From: Synechococcus sp. PCC 6312
GTDB taxonomy: Bacteria > Cyanobacteriota > Cyanobacteriia > Thermosynechococcales > Thermosynechococcaceae
Assembly (NCBI RefSeq): GCF_000316685.1
Contig: NC_019680.1
Span: 3,633,277-3,697,276, forward strand
Direction of reading: 5' to 3'
DNA length: 64,000 nucleotides
Both the position numbers and the translations under genes were made by a program. The notes beneath the pieces are model-generated. The model was not told where the DNA came from. It did not search any database and saw nothing but the letters and a program-made list of their open reading frames with translations. Within the stretch, counting starts at the first letter, position 1; the number at the start of each line of letters is the position of its first letter. Shown here one piece after another: positions 35,845 to 44,731 of the stretch.

Positions 35845-38403
35845 ATGACTAACCAAAAGCAAAATGGGAACTCCCCCAGGCCCGAGCTCACCCATGAGGA
35901 TATGTACTGTGACAGTGATCGGACGGGAATGACGGTTGGGACACTCAAGCGCGCCTTTTTAGATAATCTGCACTACATCCAAGGCAAAGATGCCTATTTT
36001 GCCACGGCCTATGACTACTACATGGCCCTGGCCTACACGGTGCGAGATCGATTAGTCCATCGGCGGATTAAAACAGCCCAAGCTTACTACGAAAAAGATG
36101 CCAAAATGGTGTATTACCTCTCGGCAGAATTTTTGATTGGCCGCTTACTGCTCAACAATCTGATCAACGTGGGCCTCTATGAGCAAGCCAAACAAGCGAT
36201 GGCCGACTTTGGCCTGGATCTGACGGAACTCATGGATCGGGAGGCGGAACCTGGTTTAGGCAATGGGGGCCTGGGACGCTTAGCAGCCTGTTTCCTCGAT
36301 TCCTTAGCCACCCTCGAAATTCCAGCCATTGGTTATGGAATTCGCTATGAATTTGGCATTTTTGAGCAGCAGATTAGTGGGGGCTGGCAACAGGAAGTTC
36401 CAGATAACTGGCTCCGGTTTGGAAATCCTTGGGAAATTGCCCGTCCCGATTACAATGTCGAAGTCAAGTTTGGCGGCCACACCGAAGCGTTTACCGATGC
36501 TCAAGGACGTTATCGGGTGCGTTGGATTGCGGAAACAACAGTCTTCGGGACTCCCTATGATACGCCGGTAGCTGGTTACAAAAACAATACAGTGAATACC
36601 CTGCGGCTGTGGAGTGCTAAGGCTGGGGAAGACTTTAACCTCCAGGTGTTTAATGCTGGCGACTACACCCAGGCCGTAGCCAACAAAACCTTTAGCGAAA
36701 ACATCTCCAAAGTTCTCTATCCAGCAGATCAAACCCTCCAAGGGAAGGAACTCCGGTTACGGCAACAGTATTTCTTTGTGGCTTGCTCCCTCCAGGACAT
36801 TATTCGCCTCTATCTCCGTAATCACAGCACCTTTGATGCCTTCCCGGAAAAAGCGGCCATCCAATTAAACGATACCCATCCCTCCATTGGTGTGGCGGAA
36901 TTAATGCGGTTGTTGGTGGATGAGCAGCAGTTGAACTGGGACGTGGCCTGGGATATTACCCAACGCACCTTTGCCTATACCAATCACACTCTCCTCTCAG
37001 AAGCCTTGGAACGCTGGTCGGTGGATTTGTTTGGACGGCTCTTACCCCGACACTTGGAGATTATTTACGAAATTAACTACCGCTTTCTCAATGAAATTCG
37101 CCTCCGTTACCCCGGCAATACGGCCCGTTTAGCCCGGATGTCTTTGGTGGAAGAAGGACATGGCAAGCAAATTCGGATGGCGCACCTGGCCTGTGTCGGC
37201 AGTCATACGGTCAATGGGGTCGCCGAGTTACACACTGAGTTGATCAAGCAGGAATTACTGCGGGACTTTTATGAGATGTACCCCGAGAAATTCCAAAACA
37301 AAACCAATGGAATTACTCCCCGCCGCTGGTTACTCCTGAGCAATCCCCAACTAGCTACCCTGATCACAGAAACCCTTGGCTCCGAGCATTGGGTGACCCA
37401 CCTAGATGAGTTGCAGCAACTGGAAACCCAAATCGAGAATCCTACCTTCCAGGCCCGGTGGCAGGCGATTAAACAGAGCAACAAAGAACGACTAGCAGAA
37501 TACATCTGGCGCAACAACCAAATCGAGGTGGATCCCTACTCCCTCTTTGATGTCCAGATCAAGCGGATTCACGAATACAAACGCCAACACCTTTGTGTCC
37601 TGCACATTATTACCCTCTACGAACAAATCAAGGCCAACCCCAGCATTGATATTCAGCCGCGCACATTTATTTTTGGCGGGAAGGCGGCCCCTGGTTACTT
37701 CATGGCCAAAACGATCATTAAACTGATCAACGCAGTTGGTGATATGGTCAACCATGATCCGGATGTGGCGGGGCGGATTAAGGTCGTCTTCCTGAATAAC
37801 TACTCTGTCTCCTTGGGCGAAATGGCCTATCCCGCCGCTGACCTCTCAGAACAGGTCTCCACCGCTGGAAAAGAAGCATCCGGGACTGGGAATATGAAGT
37901 TTGCCCTCAACGGTTCCTTAACCATTGGCACATTGGACGGGGCTAACGTGGAAATTCGCCAAGAGGCGGGGCCGGAAAACTTCTTCCTGTTTGGCTTAAC
38001 GGCCCAAGAAGTGATGAGCCTGAAAGCCGAGGGCTATAACCCCTATGACTATTACCTGAGTAACCCGATGCTCAAAAAGGTGATTGATAGCTTAATCAGC
38101 GACTACTTTAACCCCCGCGAACCAGGCATTTTCCAACCCATTGTCAATTCCCTGCTCTACCACGATGAATATATGCTTTTAGCCGATTATCAGTCCTATA
38201 TAGATTGCCAGGCCAGGGCGGCAGCGGCATTTCGGGATAAGACCCATTGGACAAAAATGTCGATTTTAAATGTCGCCCGGATGGGTAAATTCTCCTCGGA
38301 TCGGACGATTTGGGAATACTGTCAAGACATTTGGCGGGTAGAACCCTTGTCCATTACCTTGGATGTGCCTCAGGCTCCATCACCCTTAACGGCCGGAGTT
38401 TAG
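35845..38403 (+). CDS. glgP: Glycogen phosphorylase
   Basis: 852 residues with phosphorylase landmarks: AEPGLGNGGLGRLAACFLDSLA, GYGIRYEFGIF, the glucan-site regions, and the pyridoxal-phosphate lysine motif ASGTGNMKFALNGSLTIGTLDGANVEI (Lys near 684). It releases glucose-1-phosphate from stored glycogen, used by cyanobacteria in the dark. The full-length enzyme lacks obvious truncation. It stands alone downstream of a 244-base gap; an intrinsic terminator follows it. Confidence 0.95.
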   Translation: MTNQKQNGNSPRPELTHEDMYCDSDRTGMTVGTLKRAFLDNLHYIQGKDAYFATAYDYYMALAYTVRDRLVHRRIKTAQAYYEKDAKMVYYLSAEFLIGRLLLNNLINVGLYEQAKQAMADFGLDLTELMDREAEPGLGNGGLGRLAACFLDSLATLEIPAIGYGIRYEFGIFEQQISGGWQQEVPDNWLRFGNPWEIARPDYNVEVKFGGHTEAFTDAQGRYRVRWIAETTVFGTPYDTPVAGYKNNTVNTLRLWSAKAGEDFNLQVFNAGDYTQAVANKTFSENISKVLYPADQTLQGKELRLRQQYFFVACSLQDIIRLYLRNHSTFDAFPEKAAIQLNDTHPSIGVAELMRLLVDEQQLNWDVAWDITQRTFAYTNHTLLSEALERWSVDLFGRLLPRHLEIIYEINYRFLNEIRLRYPGNTARLARMSLVEEGHGKQIRMAHLACVGSHTVNGVAELHTELIKQELLRDFYEMYPEKFQNKTNGITPRRWLLLSNPQLATLITETLGSEHWVTHLDELQQLETQIENPTFQARWQAIKQSNKERLAEYIWRNNQIEVDPYSLFDVQIKRIHEYKRQHLCVLHIITLYEQIKANPSIDIQPRTFIFGGKAAPGYFMAKTIIKLINAVGDMVNHDPDVAGRIKVVFLNNYSVSLGEMAYPAADLSEQVSTAGKEASGTGNMKFALNGSLTIGTLDGANVEIRQEAGPENFFLFGLTAQEVMSLKAEGYNPYDYYLSNPMLKKVIDSLISDYFNPREPGIFQPIVNSLLYHDEYMLLADYQSYIDCQARAAAAFRDKTHWTKMSILNVARMGKFSSDRTIWEYCQDIWRVEPLSITLDVPQAPSPLTAGV

Positions 38404-38420
38404 AGGGGTTGAATAAACAG

Positions 38421-38455
38421 GGCCGGGTCTAGTTGAGATCAGGCCTTATTTTTTT
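38421..38455 (+). terminator. Intrinsic terminator after glgP
   Basis: A hairpin with arms GGCCGGGTCT (38421-38430) and AGATCAGGCC (38436-38445) and loop AGTTG closes with one mismatch and one wobble. It is followed by TTATTTTTTT. It begins 18 bases after the glgP stop and before the convergent acetyltransferase. Confidence 0.65.
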
Positions 38456-38471
38456 CAGTTATTTTAAGGGT

Positions 38472-39074
38472 CTATTGGCGGCGGCGGGGACGGTGATAGG
38501 TGACTCGTTCAGAGCGATTGCGCTCAAATTCAATCAGGCGGCCATAGTATTCGTGCTTCGTCAAGTTCATTGAGAAAAAGACGTGCTTGCGGGGATTGCC
38601 AAAGCCTTTCCGGGTAAAGAATTTAACGGCGGGGGTGTTAGCTGGGTCCGTATCCACAAGCATAAACCGGGCTCCTTGCTCAATCATCCGCTCAATGATT
38701 TTATCCACCAAAATATCAGCCACTCCCCGGCGTTGATAGTCGCGGCTGACCCCTAACCAGTTGATATAGCCATAAACCCAAGGGGCTTTTTCAATAATGG
38801 TGCCGAGGACAAATCCGGCCAGATTACCTTCTATTTCTGCAACTAAGCAATAATCGGGATCCGTATTGTAGTAGCCAATCACTTCCCATTCGTCCCAAAT
38901 TCGGTACAGGGAGGGGTAGAGATCACTCGTAAATAAACGCTCCCCTAAATGAAAGACTGGAGCGATATCATCTACGGACATATCCCGCACAGTGACGGTC
39001 ATGGCACTGGTTTCTGCGGGGTTTTGCAGATCTTTAATTTCAAAATGTTCTTGGTCGGATTGTTCAGGAGTCAT
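38472..39074 (-). CDS. GNAT family N-acetyltransferase
   Basis: The acetyl-CoA-binding motif YQRRGVADILVDKIIERM (about 112-130), preceded by the strand INWLGVSRD, and the late motif NTPAVKFFTRKGF mark a GNAT enzyme. The N-terminus (about 30 residues) is extended relative to the domain start TVRDMSVDDIAPVF, and the tail is Arg-rich (YHRPRRRQ). Substrate is unknown; family members acetylate proteins or small amines. It faces glgP convergently across the terminator. Confidence 0.82.
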   Translation of the reverse strand: MTPEQSDQEHFEIKDLQNPAETSAMTVTVRDMSVDDIAPVFHLGERLFTSDLYPSLYRIWDEWEVIGYYNTDPDYCLVAEIEGNLAGFVLGTIIEKAPWVYGYINWLGVSRDYQRRGVADILVDKIIERMIEQGARFMLVDTDPANTPAVKFFTRKGFGNPRKHVFFSMNLTKHEYYGRLIEFERNRSERVTYHRPRRRQ

Positions 39075-39423
39075 AGAGAAGGCCTGGAAAACAATAAAAA
39101 CTTTGCGTGTTCGGGAATAGCGAAGTTGTGACTCAAGGGCAAGGAGCTTTGAGAGATGGGTTCATAACAGAAGCATCAAGTAGGGACCCTAGCAGGCTTA
39201 TTTTTAAATTTCAATGGTTGTGTATCGGGTGATCCTAACAATTCACCCCCAAATTTTGACCTGAGGCAGCCATCCTACTCTTGACGTGAATCTATTTACC
39301 AGTCTGGCAGCGGCAACATAAAACCCATGACTGCGATCAAGCTTGTGGAATATCCCAGGCCAGTCACCTAGGAACTTTACCTTATGTTAATCTAAAAGCC
39401 CTGGCTGGCCAATTTAGGGCTGT
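39075..39423. other. Gene-free stretch between minus-strand genes
   Basis: About 350 bases. I see no coding region with convincing composition and no RNA gene. The right end holds the terminator-like hairpin of the next gene; the left side should contain the acetyltransferase promoter, but no clear -35/-10 pair stands out. Confidence 0.55.
39397..39421 (-). terminator. Intrinsic terminator-like hairpin after the 39424 gene
   Basis: On the minus strand, AGCCCT (39421-39416) pairs with AGGGCT (39402-39397), followed by TTTTA. It starts three bases past the stop codon of the gene ending at 39424. The six-base stem with a 13-base loop is modest but well placed. Confidence 0.5.
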
Positions 39424-40155
39424 TTAATTTGATGTGGGAATTTCCAGGATACGGTCTTTAATATTTTGGGCGAGACGCTGTCCCAAGTAATCAGGAATTA
39501 AATTGCCATTGGGGCCGAGGAGGTAAAGGAGTAGTCGCACCCGGCTCCGCCAAAGCATGAAATTGGTATTGACCACCAACAACTCTTCCCCCCAAATTGC
39601 ATGCATGACCTTATAAAGCAGGCCGGGGTGACTGGCGGCTTCAATTAATAGGGCGGGCAACTTAAACACATGATCCGTATAAAAACTGGTTTGGACATCC
39701 TTGAGTCCTTCTCCCCAGTCAAACTCTAAGGTCAGCATGTCCTCCACGGCAAATTCACCATTCAAGGTTTGCAGAAGGGCCCGCTGCACGCTATCGGTCA
39801 TTTTTTTCGAGAGGGCTATACCATCTTGAGAGAGGACAAGTTTAATAAACACCAGCATGGGGGTGCGAATTTGCCCATAGAGGCTAAGGCTATGGATTCC
39901 CAGGCGATAGGCGGCCATCACCCCAAAGAGATCACTCAGGAGATAGGAATGGTTCCGATTAGCAAAGTAAAGGGCGGTGCGATTGTTCTCTAGGGATAAG
40001 TGAATTACGGGTTGCTTAGTGCGGTGAATCTGATAGGCAAGCTGGAGATTTTGTCGCTGAATTTCGCTGCTGGCGTACTGCTCGTAAAAATCGGGGAACG
40101 TGCGGTTAAAGCGCTTCAGGAGGTCTTGGTCTGACCATTGATTCTCGGAAATCAT
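39424..40155 (-). CDS. Conserved cyanobacterial protein, unknown function
   Basis: A 243-residue soluble protein without a signal peptide. A central stretch (RNHSYLLSDLFGVMAAYRLGIHSLSLYGQ) resembles the regulatory, ACT-like surroundings of GlnD/NAD-glutamate dehydrogenase proteins. The C-terminal half is rich in aromatic residues (LWRSRVRLLLYLLGPNGNL). I cannot name the family. It is divergent from the Ycf52-like acetyltransferase across about 100 bases. The start ATG at 40155 is unambiguous. Confidence 0.6.
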   Translation of the reverse strand: MISENQWSDQDLLKRFNRTFPDFYEQYASSEIQRQNLQLAYQIHRTKQPVIHLSLENNRTALYFANRNHSYLLSDLFGVMAAYRLGIHSLSLYGQIRTPMLVFIKLVLSQDGIALSKKMTDSVQRALLQTLNGEFAVEDMLTLEFDWGEGLKDVQTSFYTDHVFKLPALLIEAASHPGLLYKVMHAIWGEELLVVNTNFMLWRSRVRLLLYLLGPNGNLIPDYLGQRLAQNIKDRILEIPTSN

Positions 40156-40254
40156 ACTTTGTTTGCCGCTATACTGAAATCTGTGGATCAGCCAACTTTG
40201 GTTGCTTCGTTAGCCCCAGGCCTGTGATTAACAAACCATCTCCAGCATACTTGC

Positions 40255-40791
40255 ATGAGCTTCTGGAAAAATCTTTTTAGTGGTCAAAGTAATTCTTCAA
40301 CCGCCACCTCAACACTGACACCTGTTCCCTCTGGAGATGCTAATCCTACGGCTGAATGTTCCGGGACAAGCAAGATCTTCTTTAGCAAAGAAAAGGAAAT
40401 TGACGTTCAGGAGCTTGAAGAACTCTGTGATGCGGTGGGTTGGTCGCGACGGCCCCTGCGGAAGGTGAAAAAAGCCATTGAGCATAGTTTTATTGTCGTT
40501 TCTATGTGGGAGCAGCGGGGCAGTTATCGGCGCTTAATTGGCTTTTCCCGAGCCACTTCTGACCATGCCTTTAATGCCACCATTTGGGATGTTGTCGTCC
40601 ATCCACAGTTTCAACAACGGGGCCTGGGCAAAGCCTTAATGCAGCAAATTATTAAAGAACTGCGCCGGGAAGACATTAGCAACATCACCCTATTTGCGGA
40701 TCCTGGTGTGGTTAATTTTTACCGAAATTTAGGGTTTCGCCCGGATCCGGAGGGCATTAAGGGGATGTTTTGGTATCCTAATAGCCGCTAG
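40255..40791 (+). CDS. GNAT acetyltransferase, Ycf52-like
   Basis: The GNAT core [27 protein letters not shown] holds the acetyl-CoA loop. It is followed by [31 protein letters not shown], typical of the Ycf52/NSI family found in cyanobacteria and plastids. Plastid relatives acetylate proteins and amines including serotonin; substrate here is unknown. The N-terminal ~50 residues are low-complexity and Ser/Thr-rich. It is followed 67 bases later by tRNA-Pro. Confidence 0.82.
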   Translation: MSFWKNLFSGQSNSSTATSTLTPVPSGDANPTAECSGTSKIFFSKEKEIDVQELEELCDAVGWSRRPLRKVKKAIEHSFIVVSMWEQRGSYRRLIGFSRATSDHAFNATIWDVVVHPQFQQRGLGKALMQQIIKELRREDISNITLFADPGVVNFYRNLGFRPDPEGIKGMFWYPNSR

Positions 40792-40858
40792 GGGATGAGA
40801 CAAGCTACTATGGTTAAGCAGGAAGTTATATCTTATTGACCTCTTGCTAGTTCGATTT

Positions 40859-41582
<724 letters not shown>

Positions 41583-41835
41583 CAAGTCATCTCTTCAGGA
41601 CTGCATCTAAAATTTATGCCTAAATTTTTCAAATTCTGACTCCCCTCAGCAGCAGATTACAGAACCTAGTTAGGGCCAGATAGACTGGAAATCTCGGGGA
41701 GGGTCAAAGCAGGTCAATCCTCATTTCAGCAATGCCTATGGATGTCTCTGATTCTAGAACAGTCTGTGTATGGCGATGGGAAACCCGCAGCCCAGTCCCC
41801 GAATATTAACTCTGCTTCGACATTTTAGACTGAGC

Positions 41836-42273
41836 TTAGGCCAAATCCGCGGGTAGGCTGAGGGCCTGATAAATTTGCTGCTGCAGGTCTTGGCGTTGGA
41901 GTTCCTGAGACGGAGCTTGGGGTGTGCGGGGGACAAAAATAATGCTATCCACCGGTTCTAGGGCGATGAGTTGAAACAAGAGGGCAATGACGGGAATTTC
42001 CCCCACAACCCGACCTGCGGCCGCGGCCCTTTCGGCTTGACCAGAGGTGGCATAGGCATAGATGACGTTTCTGCTGAGGTCGGGTAGGTGGCGATGTTGA
42101 AGGGTAACCGATTCCCAATTTCCTTGGGGACTTTGACAAATGTAATAGTTCAATTCAGGCAAAGATTCGGCAATTTTCCGCAAGATTGGGGCAATTGTTT
42201 GTAAGGCCTGGGGGGTTTGGCCATCGGCAGGGGCCTGGGCAATCAGAGTTTGGAGTTGCTGATCCAAGGTCAC
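41836..42273 (-). CDS. Conserved protein of unknown function
   Basis: A 145-residue soluble protein. The N-terminal half is helical (LDQQLQTLIAQAPADGQTPQALQTIAPILRKIAESLPEL), the middle has ICQSPQGNWESVTLQHR, and residues about 70-120 form a hydrophobic core with GEIPVIALLFQLIALEPVDSIIFVP. The regular alternation suggests an alpha/beta fold. I do not recognise a family. It is separated from deoC by 253 bases containing nothing I can name. Confidence 0.55.
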   Translation of the reverse strand: MTLDQQLQTLIAQAPADGQTPQALQTIAPILRKIAESLPELNYYICQSPQGNWESVTLQHRHLPDLSRNVIYAYATSGQAERAAAAGRVVGEIPVIALLFQLIALEPVDSIIFVPRTPQAPSQELQRQDLQQQIYQALSLPADLA

Positions 42274-42740
42274 AAAAACAAGTTCTAATAGCTAATATTT
42301 TGAGTCTAACGGATCAGGCCTGGATGGGTAAAACTCTCTAAAATTCTAGGTCATAATCAATGCAACCTCTCAAGTGGTGTCGTAAATAATGTCAACCCCA
42401 ACCAAGATTGTGTTGGCTGAATCTCATAGCAGAATGTTTAATGATTTATCTGTATAAAACTAAGTTCTCGCCTTAAGTAAAATATTTTCAATTATAGAAT
42501 TATAGTTCAAGGCAACAATCCCACAAGTAATAAAAGTAACCGATGGCCAAAAATCAAAAAAAATAATAACAAAATGTACTAAAAATTGAGTTCTCAACTT
42601 GAAACCTATCAGATTCTATGCTTTGCTAGTTATTAGGTTAAAAATTCAGGTTTGTAAGTTGCGATTCGCGCCAAGTGTCTGGCAGATTTCCCTTATTCGC
42701 CACTTACCCAATGTCAACTTAATTTAAGGAAGGTGAACGA
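42274..42740. promoter_or_regulatory. Long AT-rich leader upstream of cyAbrB
   Basis: About 470 bases without a gene, clearly more AT-rich than its surroundings. It should contain the promoters of the divergent unknown gene and of cyAbrB. A perfect-armed inverted repeat TTGAG-TT-CTCAA lies at 42586-42597 and could be an operator. AAGGAAGG sits just before the cyAbrB start. No riboswitch or known small RNA was recognised. Confidence 0.45.
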
Positions 42741-43130
42741 ATGCCTCGCAAGAGCACTAATCAACTCACAGGTGAAGCTCTCCTCAAAAAAGTCAAGGAC
42801 TTGGATGGGAAAAGCCAAGAAGAAATTGCCAAGGCCTGTGGTTATTACACAACAACAAAAGGTGGCGCAGAACGGGTTAGCACGCTGAAATTTTATAAAG
42901 CACTAGCCTATGCCCAAGGTCTGAATTTGGACGGCAAATCAGCATCAGGCAGCAGTCGGGGTGGACGGAGTGCCAGCTATCGCATTAGTGTCCAGGCCAA
43001 TGGCAACTTACTGATTGGTTCAGCCTACACCAAGCAAATGAACTTGGAACCCGGAGATGAGTTTGAAATTACCCTGGGGCGCAAGCACATTAAATTAACC
43101 CAAGTTTCTGAAGAAGACGCTGCTGTCTAG
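42741..43130 (+). CDS. cyAbrB transcriptional regulator
   Basis: A 129-residue protein of the cyanobacterial AbrB (Sll0359/Sll0822) type. It has a conserved N-terminal region (LTGEALLKKVKDLDGKSQEEIAKACGYY) and a C-terminal AbrB-like DNA-binding hairpin (YRISVQANGNLLIGSAYTKQMNLEPGDEFEITLGRKHIKL). These proteins act as nucleoid-associated regulators of carbon, nitrogen and redox genes. The order, with the DNA-binding part at the C-terminus, distinguishes them from Bacillus AbrB. AAGGAAGG upstream predicts strong translation. Confidence 0.92.
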   Translation: MPRKSTNQLTGEALLKKVKDLDGKSQEEIAKACGYYTTTKGGAERVSTLKFYKALAYAQGLNLDGKSASGSSRGGRSASYRISVQANGNLLIGSAYTKQMNLEPGDEFEITLGRKHIKLTQVSEEDAAV

Positions 43131-43384
43131 GCTCGGAACATAACCAATCATCGATCTTTCCCTCACCCTTCCTCGCTTGCAATGGGATAGTTGTCGTTAA
43201 CCCAGATGCGAAGATAGAGTCTCTGTGGGGGAAATTTTAATTTTTCACAAAGTTTTCGAGAAGAACCTAAAAATGTTGTTAGGTGGCCTATCTTTGGGAT
43301 GATTTTGACGGTTAATCCCAGATTCTCGGGGAGAAATTAGGGTAACGTAAAAGCAGATGTCGTACCGTTAGGAATGCTCCTCCG

Positions 43385-43654
43385 ATGAGCCAGGCCAAGG
43401 TGGAAATTTATACATGGGCAACCTGTCCCTTTTGTATCCGTGCTAAGCAGTTACTCTCCCGTAAGGAAGTTCAATTTACAGAATATGGGATTGATGGGGA
43501 TGAAACCGCACGGGCGGCAATGGCTAAACGGGCTAATGGCAAACGCTCTTTACCGCAAATTTTCATCAATGACCAACATGTTGGCGGCTGTGATGATTTA
43601 CATCGCTTAGAGGCTCAGGGAAAGTTGGATATCTTACTCCAAAGTGGGGTCTAA
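43385..43654 (+). CDS. grxC: Glutaredoxin 3
   Basis: An 89-residue thioredoxin-fold protein with the dithiol site TCPFC (Cys14 and Cys17), the cis-proline region RSLPQIFI and the glutathione-binding HVGGCDDLHRLE. It reduces protein disulfides and glutathione mixed disulfides. gshB follows 52 bases later, so glutathione synthesis and use are co-transcribed. The CPFC motif, rather than the CPYC of E. coli GrxC, is common in cyanobacteria. Confidence 0.94.
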   Translation: MSQAKVEIYTWATCPFCIRAKQLLSRKEVQFTEYGIDGDETARAAMAKRANGKRSLPQIFINDQHVGGCDDLHRLEAQGKLDILLQSGV

Positions 43655-43706
43655 ACTCCCGTAGCTGCTTTTAAGTTTTACGCCTAATTAACGGGAGAAA
43701 CAGCCG

Positions 43707-44696
43707 ATGAAACAGGTTTTTATCATCGATCCAATTGCTGGCCTTGATCCCGGCCACGATACCAGTGTTGCCTTAATGGAGGCGGCCCAACTGGCTGGTC
43801 ACGAGGTTTGGATCACCACCATGCAGCAGCTTAGTATTATCCATAGCCAGGCCTGGGCAGTTGTCCAACCCGTGACCTTAGTTCCCGTTATTCTGCAAGA
43901 GGATCAATGGTTGCCGGAGCCAGTCTGGTTTAGTTTAGGGGACTCCAGCTTGCGTCCACTGACAGACTTTGATGTGGTTTGGATCCGCCCCGATCCACCC
44001 GTGAATACCGCTTATTTATATGCCACCTATATTCTCGATCGTTTAGCCACAACGAAGACTCAGGTTATCAATCATCCCCAAGGCATCCGCTCAGCCAACG
44101 AGAAAATGTATGCCCTGCAATTTACTAAGGTGATTCCTACGACCATTGTGAGCCAATCGAAAACCCAAATCCGGGAGTTTGTCCAGGCCCAGGGTACAGC
44201 AGTCTTAAAACCCTTGGGAGGCAAAGGGGGGGAAGGGATTCTATTTTTGGCAGCGGGTGATCGCAACTTAAACTCCATGATTGAAATTAGTACGGAGCGG
44301 GGGCAATTACCCGTCATGGTGCAGGAATATTTGCCAGCGGCCCAGGCCGGGGATAAACGAATTATTTTGCTAGACGGTGAGCCTATTGGGGCTGTCAATC
44401 GGATTCCGACCGGGGATGAGTTTCGGGGGAATATGGCCACAGGCGGGCGGGTGGCAAATGTCGAGATCACGGCCCGGGATCAGGAAATTTGTCAGGCAGT
44501 GGGGCCAATTCTCCGGCGAGATGGCTTGGTCTTTGTCGGGATTGATGTGATTGGCGGTTATTTAACGGAGGTCAACGTCACTAGTCCAACGGGGATGCGG
44601 GAAATTGATCGGCTGAGTGGGACACGTCTAGGGAAAACAGTCATGGCCTGGCTGGAAGAAGATTACAGACAAAGGCAAACCGTCTCAACCAACTGA
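43707..44696 (+). CDS. gshB: Glutathione synthetase
   Basis: An ATP-grasp enzyme of 329 residues with VLKPLGGKGGEGILFL (ATP loop), MVQEYLPAAQAGDKRIILLDGEPIGAVNR and GLVFVGIDVIGGYLTEVNVTSPTGMREI (metal and ATP site). It adds glycine to gamma-glutamylcysteine. GGGAG precedes the ATG by about 9 bases. Paired with grxC, as in many cyanobacteria. Confidence 0.95.
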   Translation: MKQVFIIDPIAGLDPGHDTSVALMEAAQLAGHEVWITTMQQLSIIHSQAWAVVQPVTLVPVILQEDQWLPEPVWFSLGDSSLRPLTDFDVVWIRPDPPVNTAYLYATYILDRLATTKTQVINHPQGIRSANEKMYALQFTKVIPTTIVSQSKTQIREFVQAQGTAVLKPLGGKGGEGILFLAAGDRNLNSMIEISTERGQLPVMVQEYLPAAQAGDKRIILLDGEPIGAVNRIPTGDEFRGNMATGGRVANVEITARDQEICQAVGPILRRDGLVFVGIDVIGGYLTEVNVTSPTGMREIDRLSGTRLGKTVMAWLEEDYRQRQTVSTN

Positions 44697-44710
44697 TGAG
44701 TGGTTCTCAG

Positions 44711-44731
44711 TGATTAATGATTAATGATTAA
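44711..44731. repeat. TGATTAA x3 tandem heptamer
   Basis: Three exact copies of TGATTAA run from 44711 to 44731 between the convergent gshB and hybrid-kinase genes. The last copy overlaps the kinase stop codon region. Seven-base tandem repeats can change copy number by slippage; here a gain or loss would shift the end of the kinase slightly. Confidence 0.8.
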
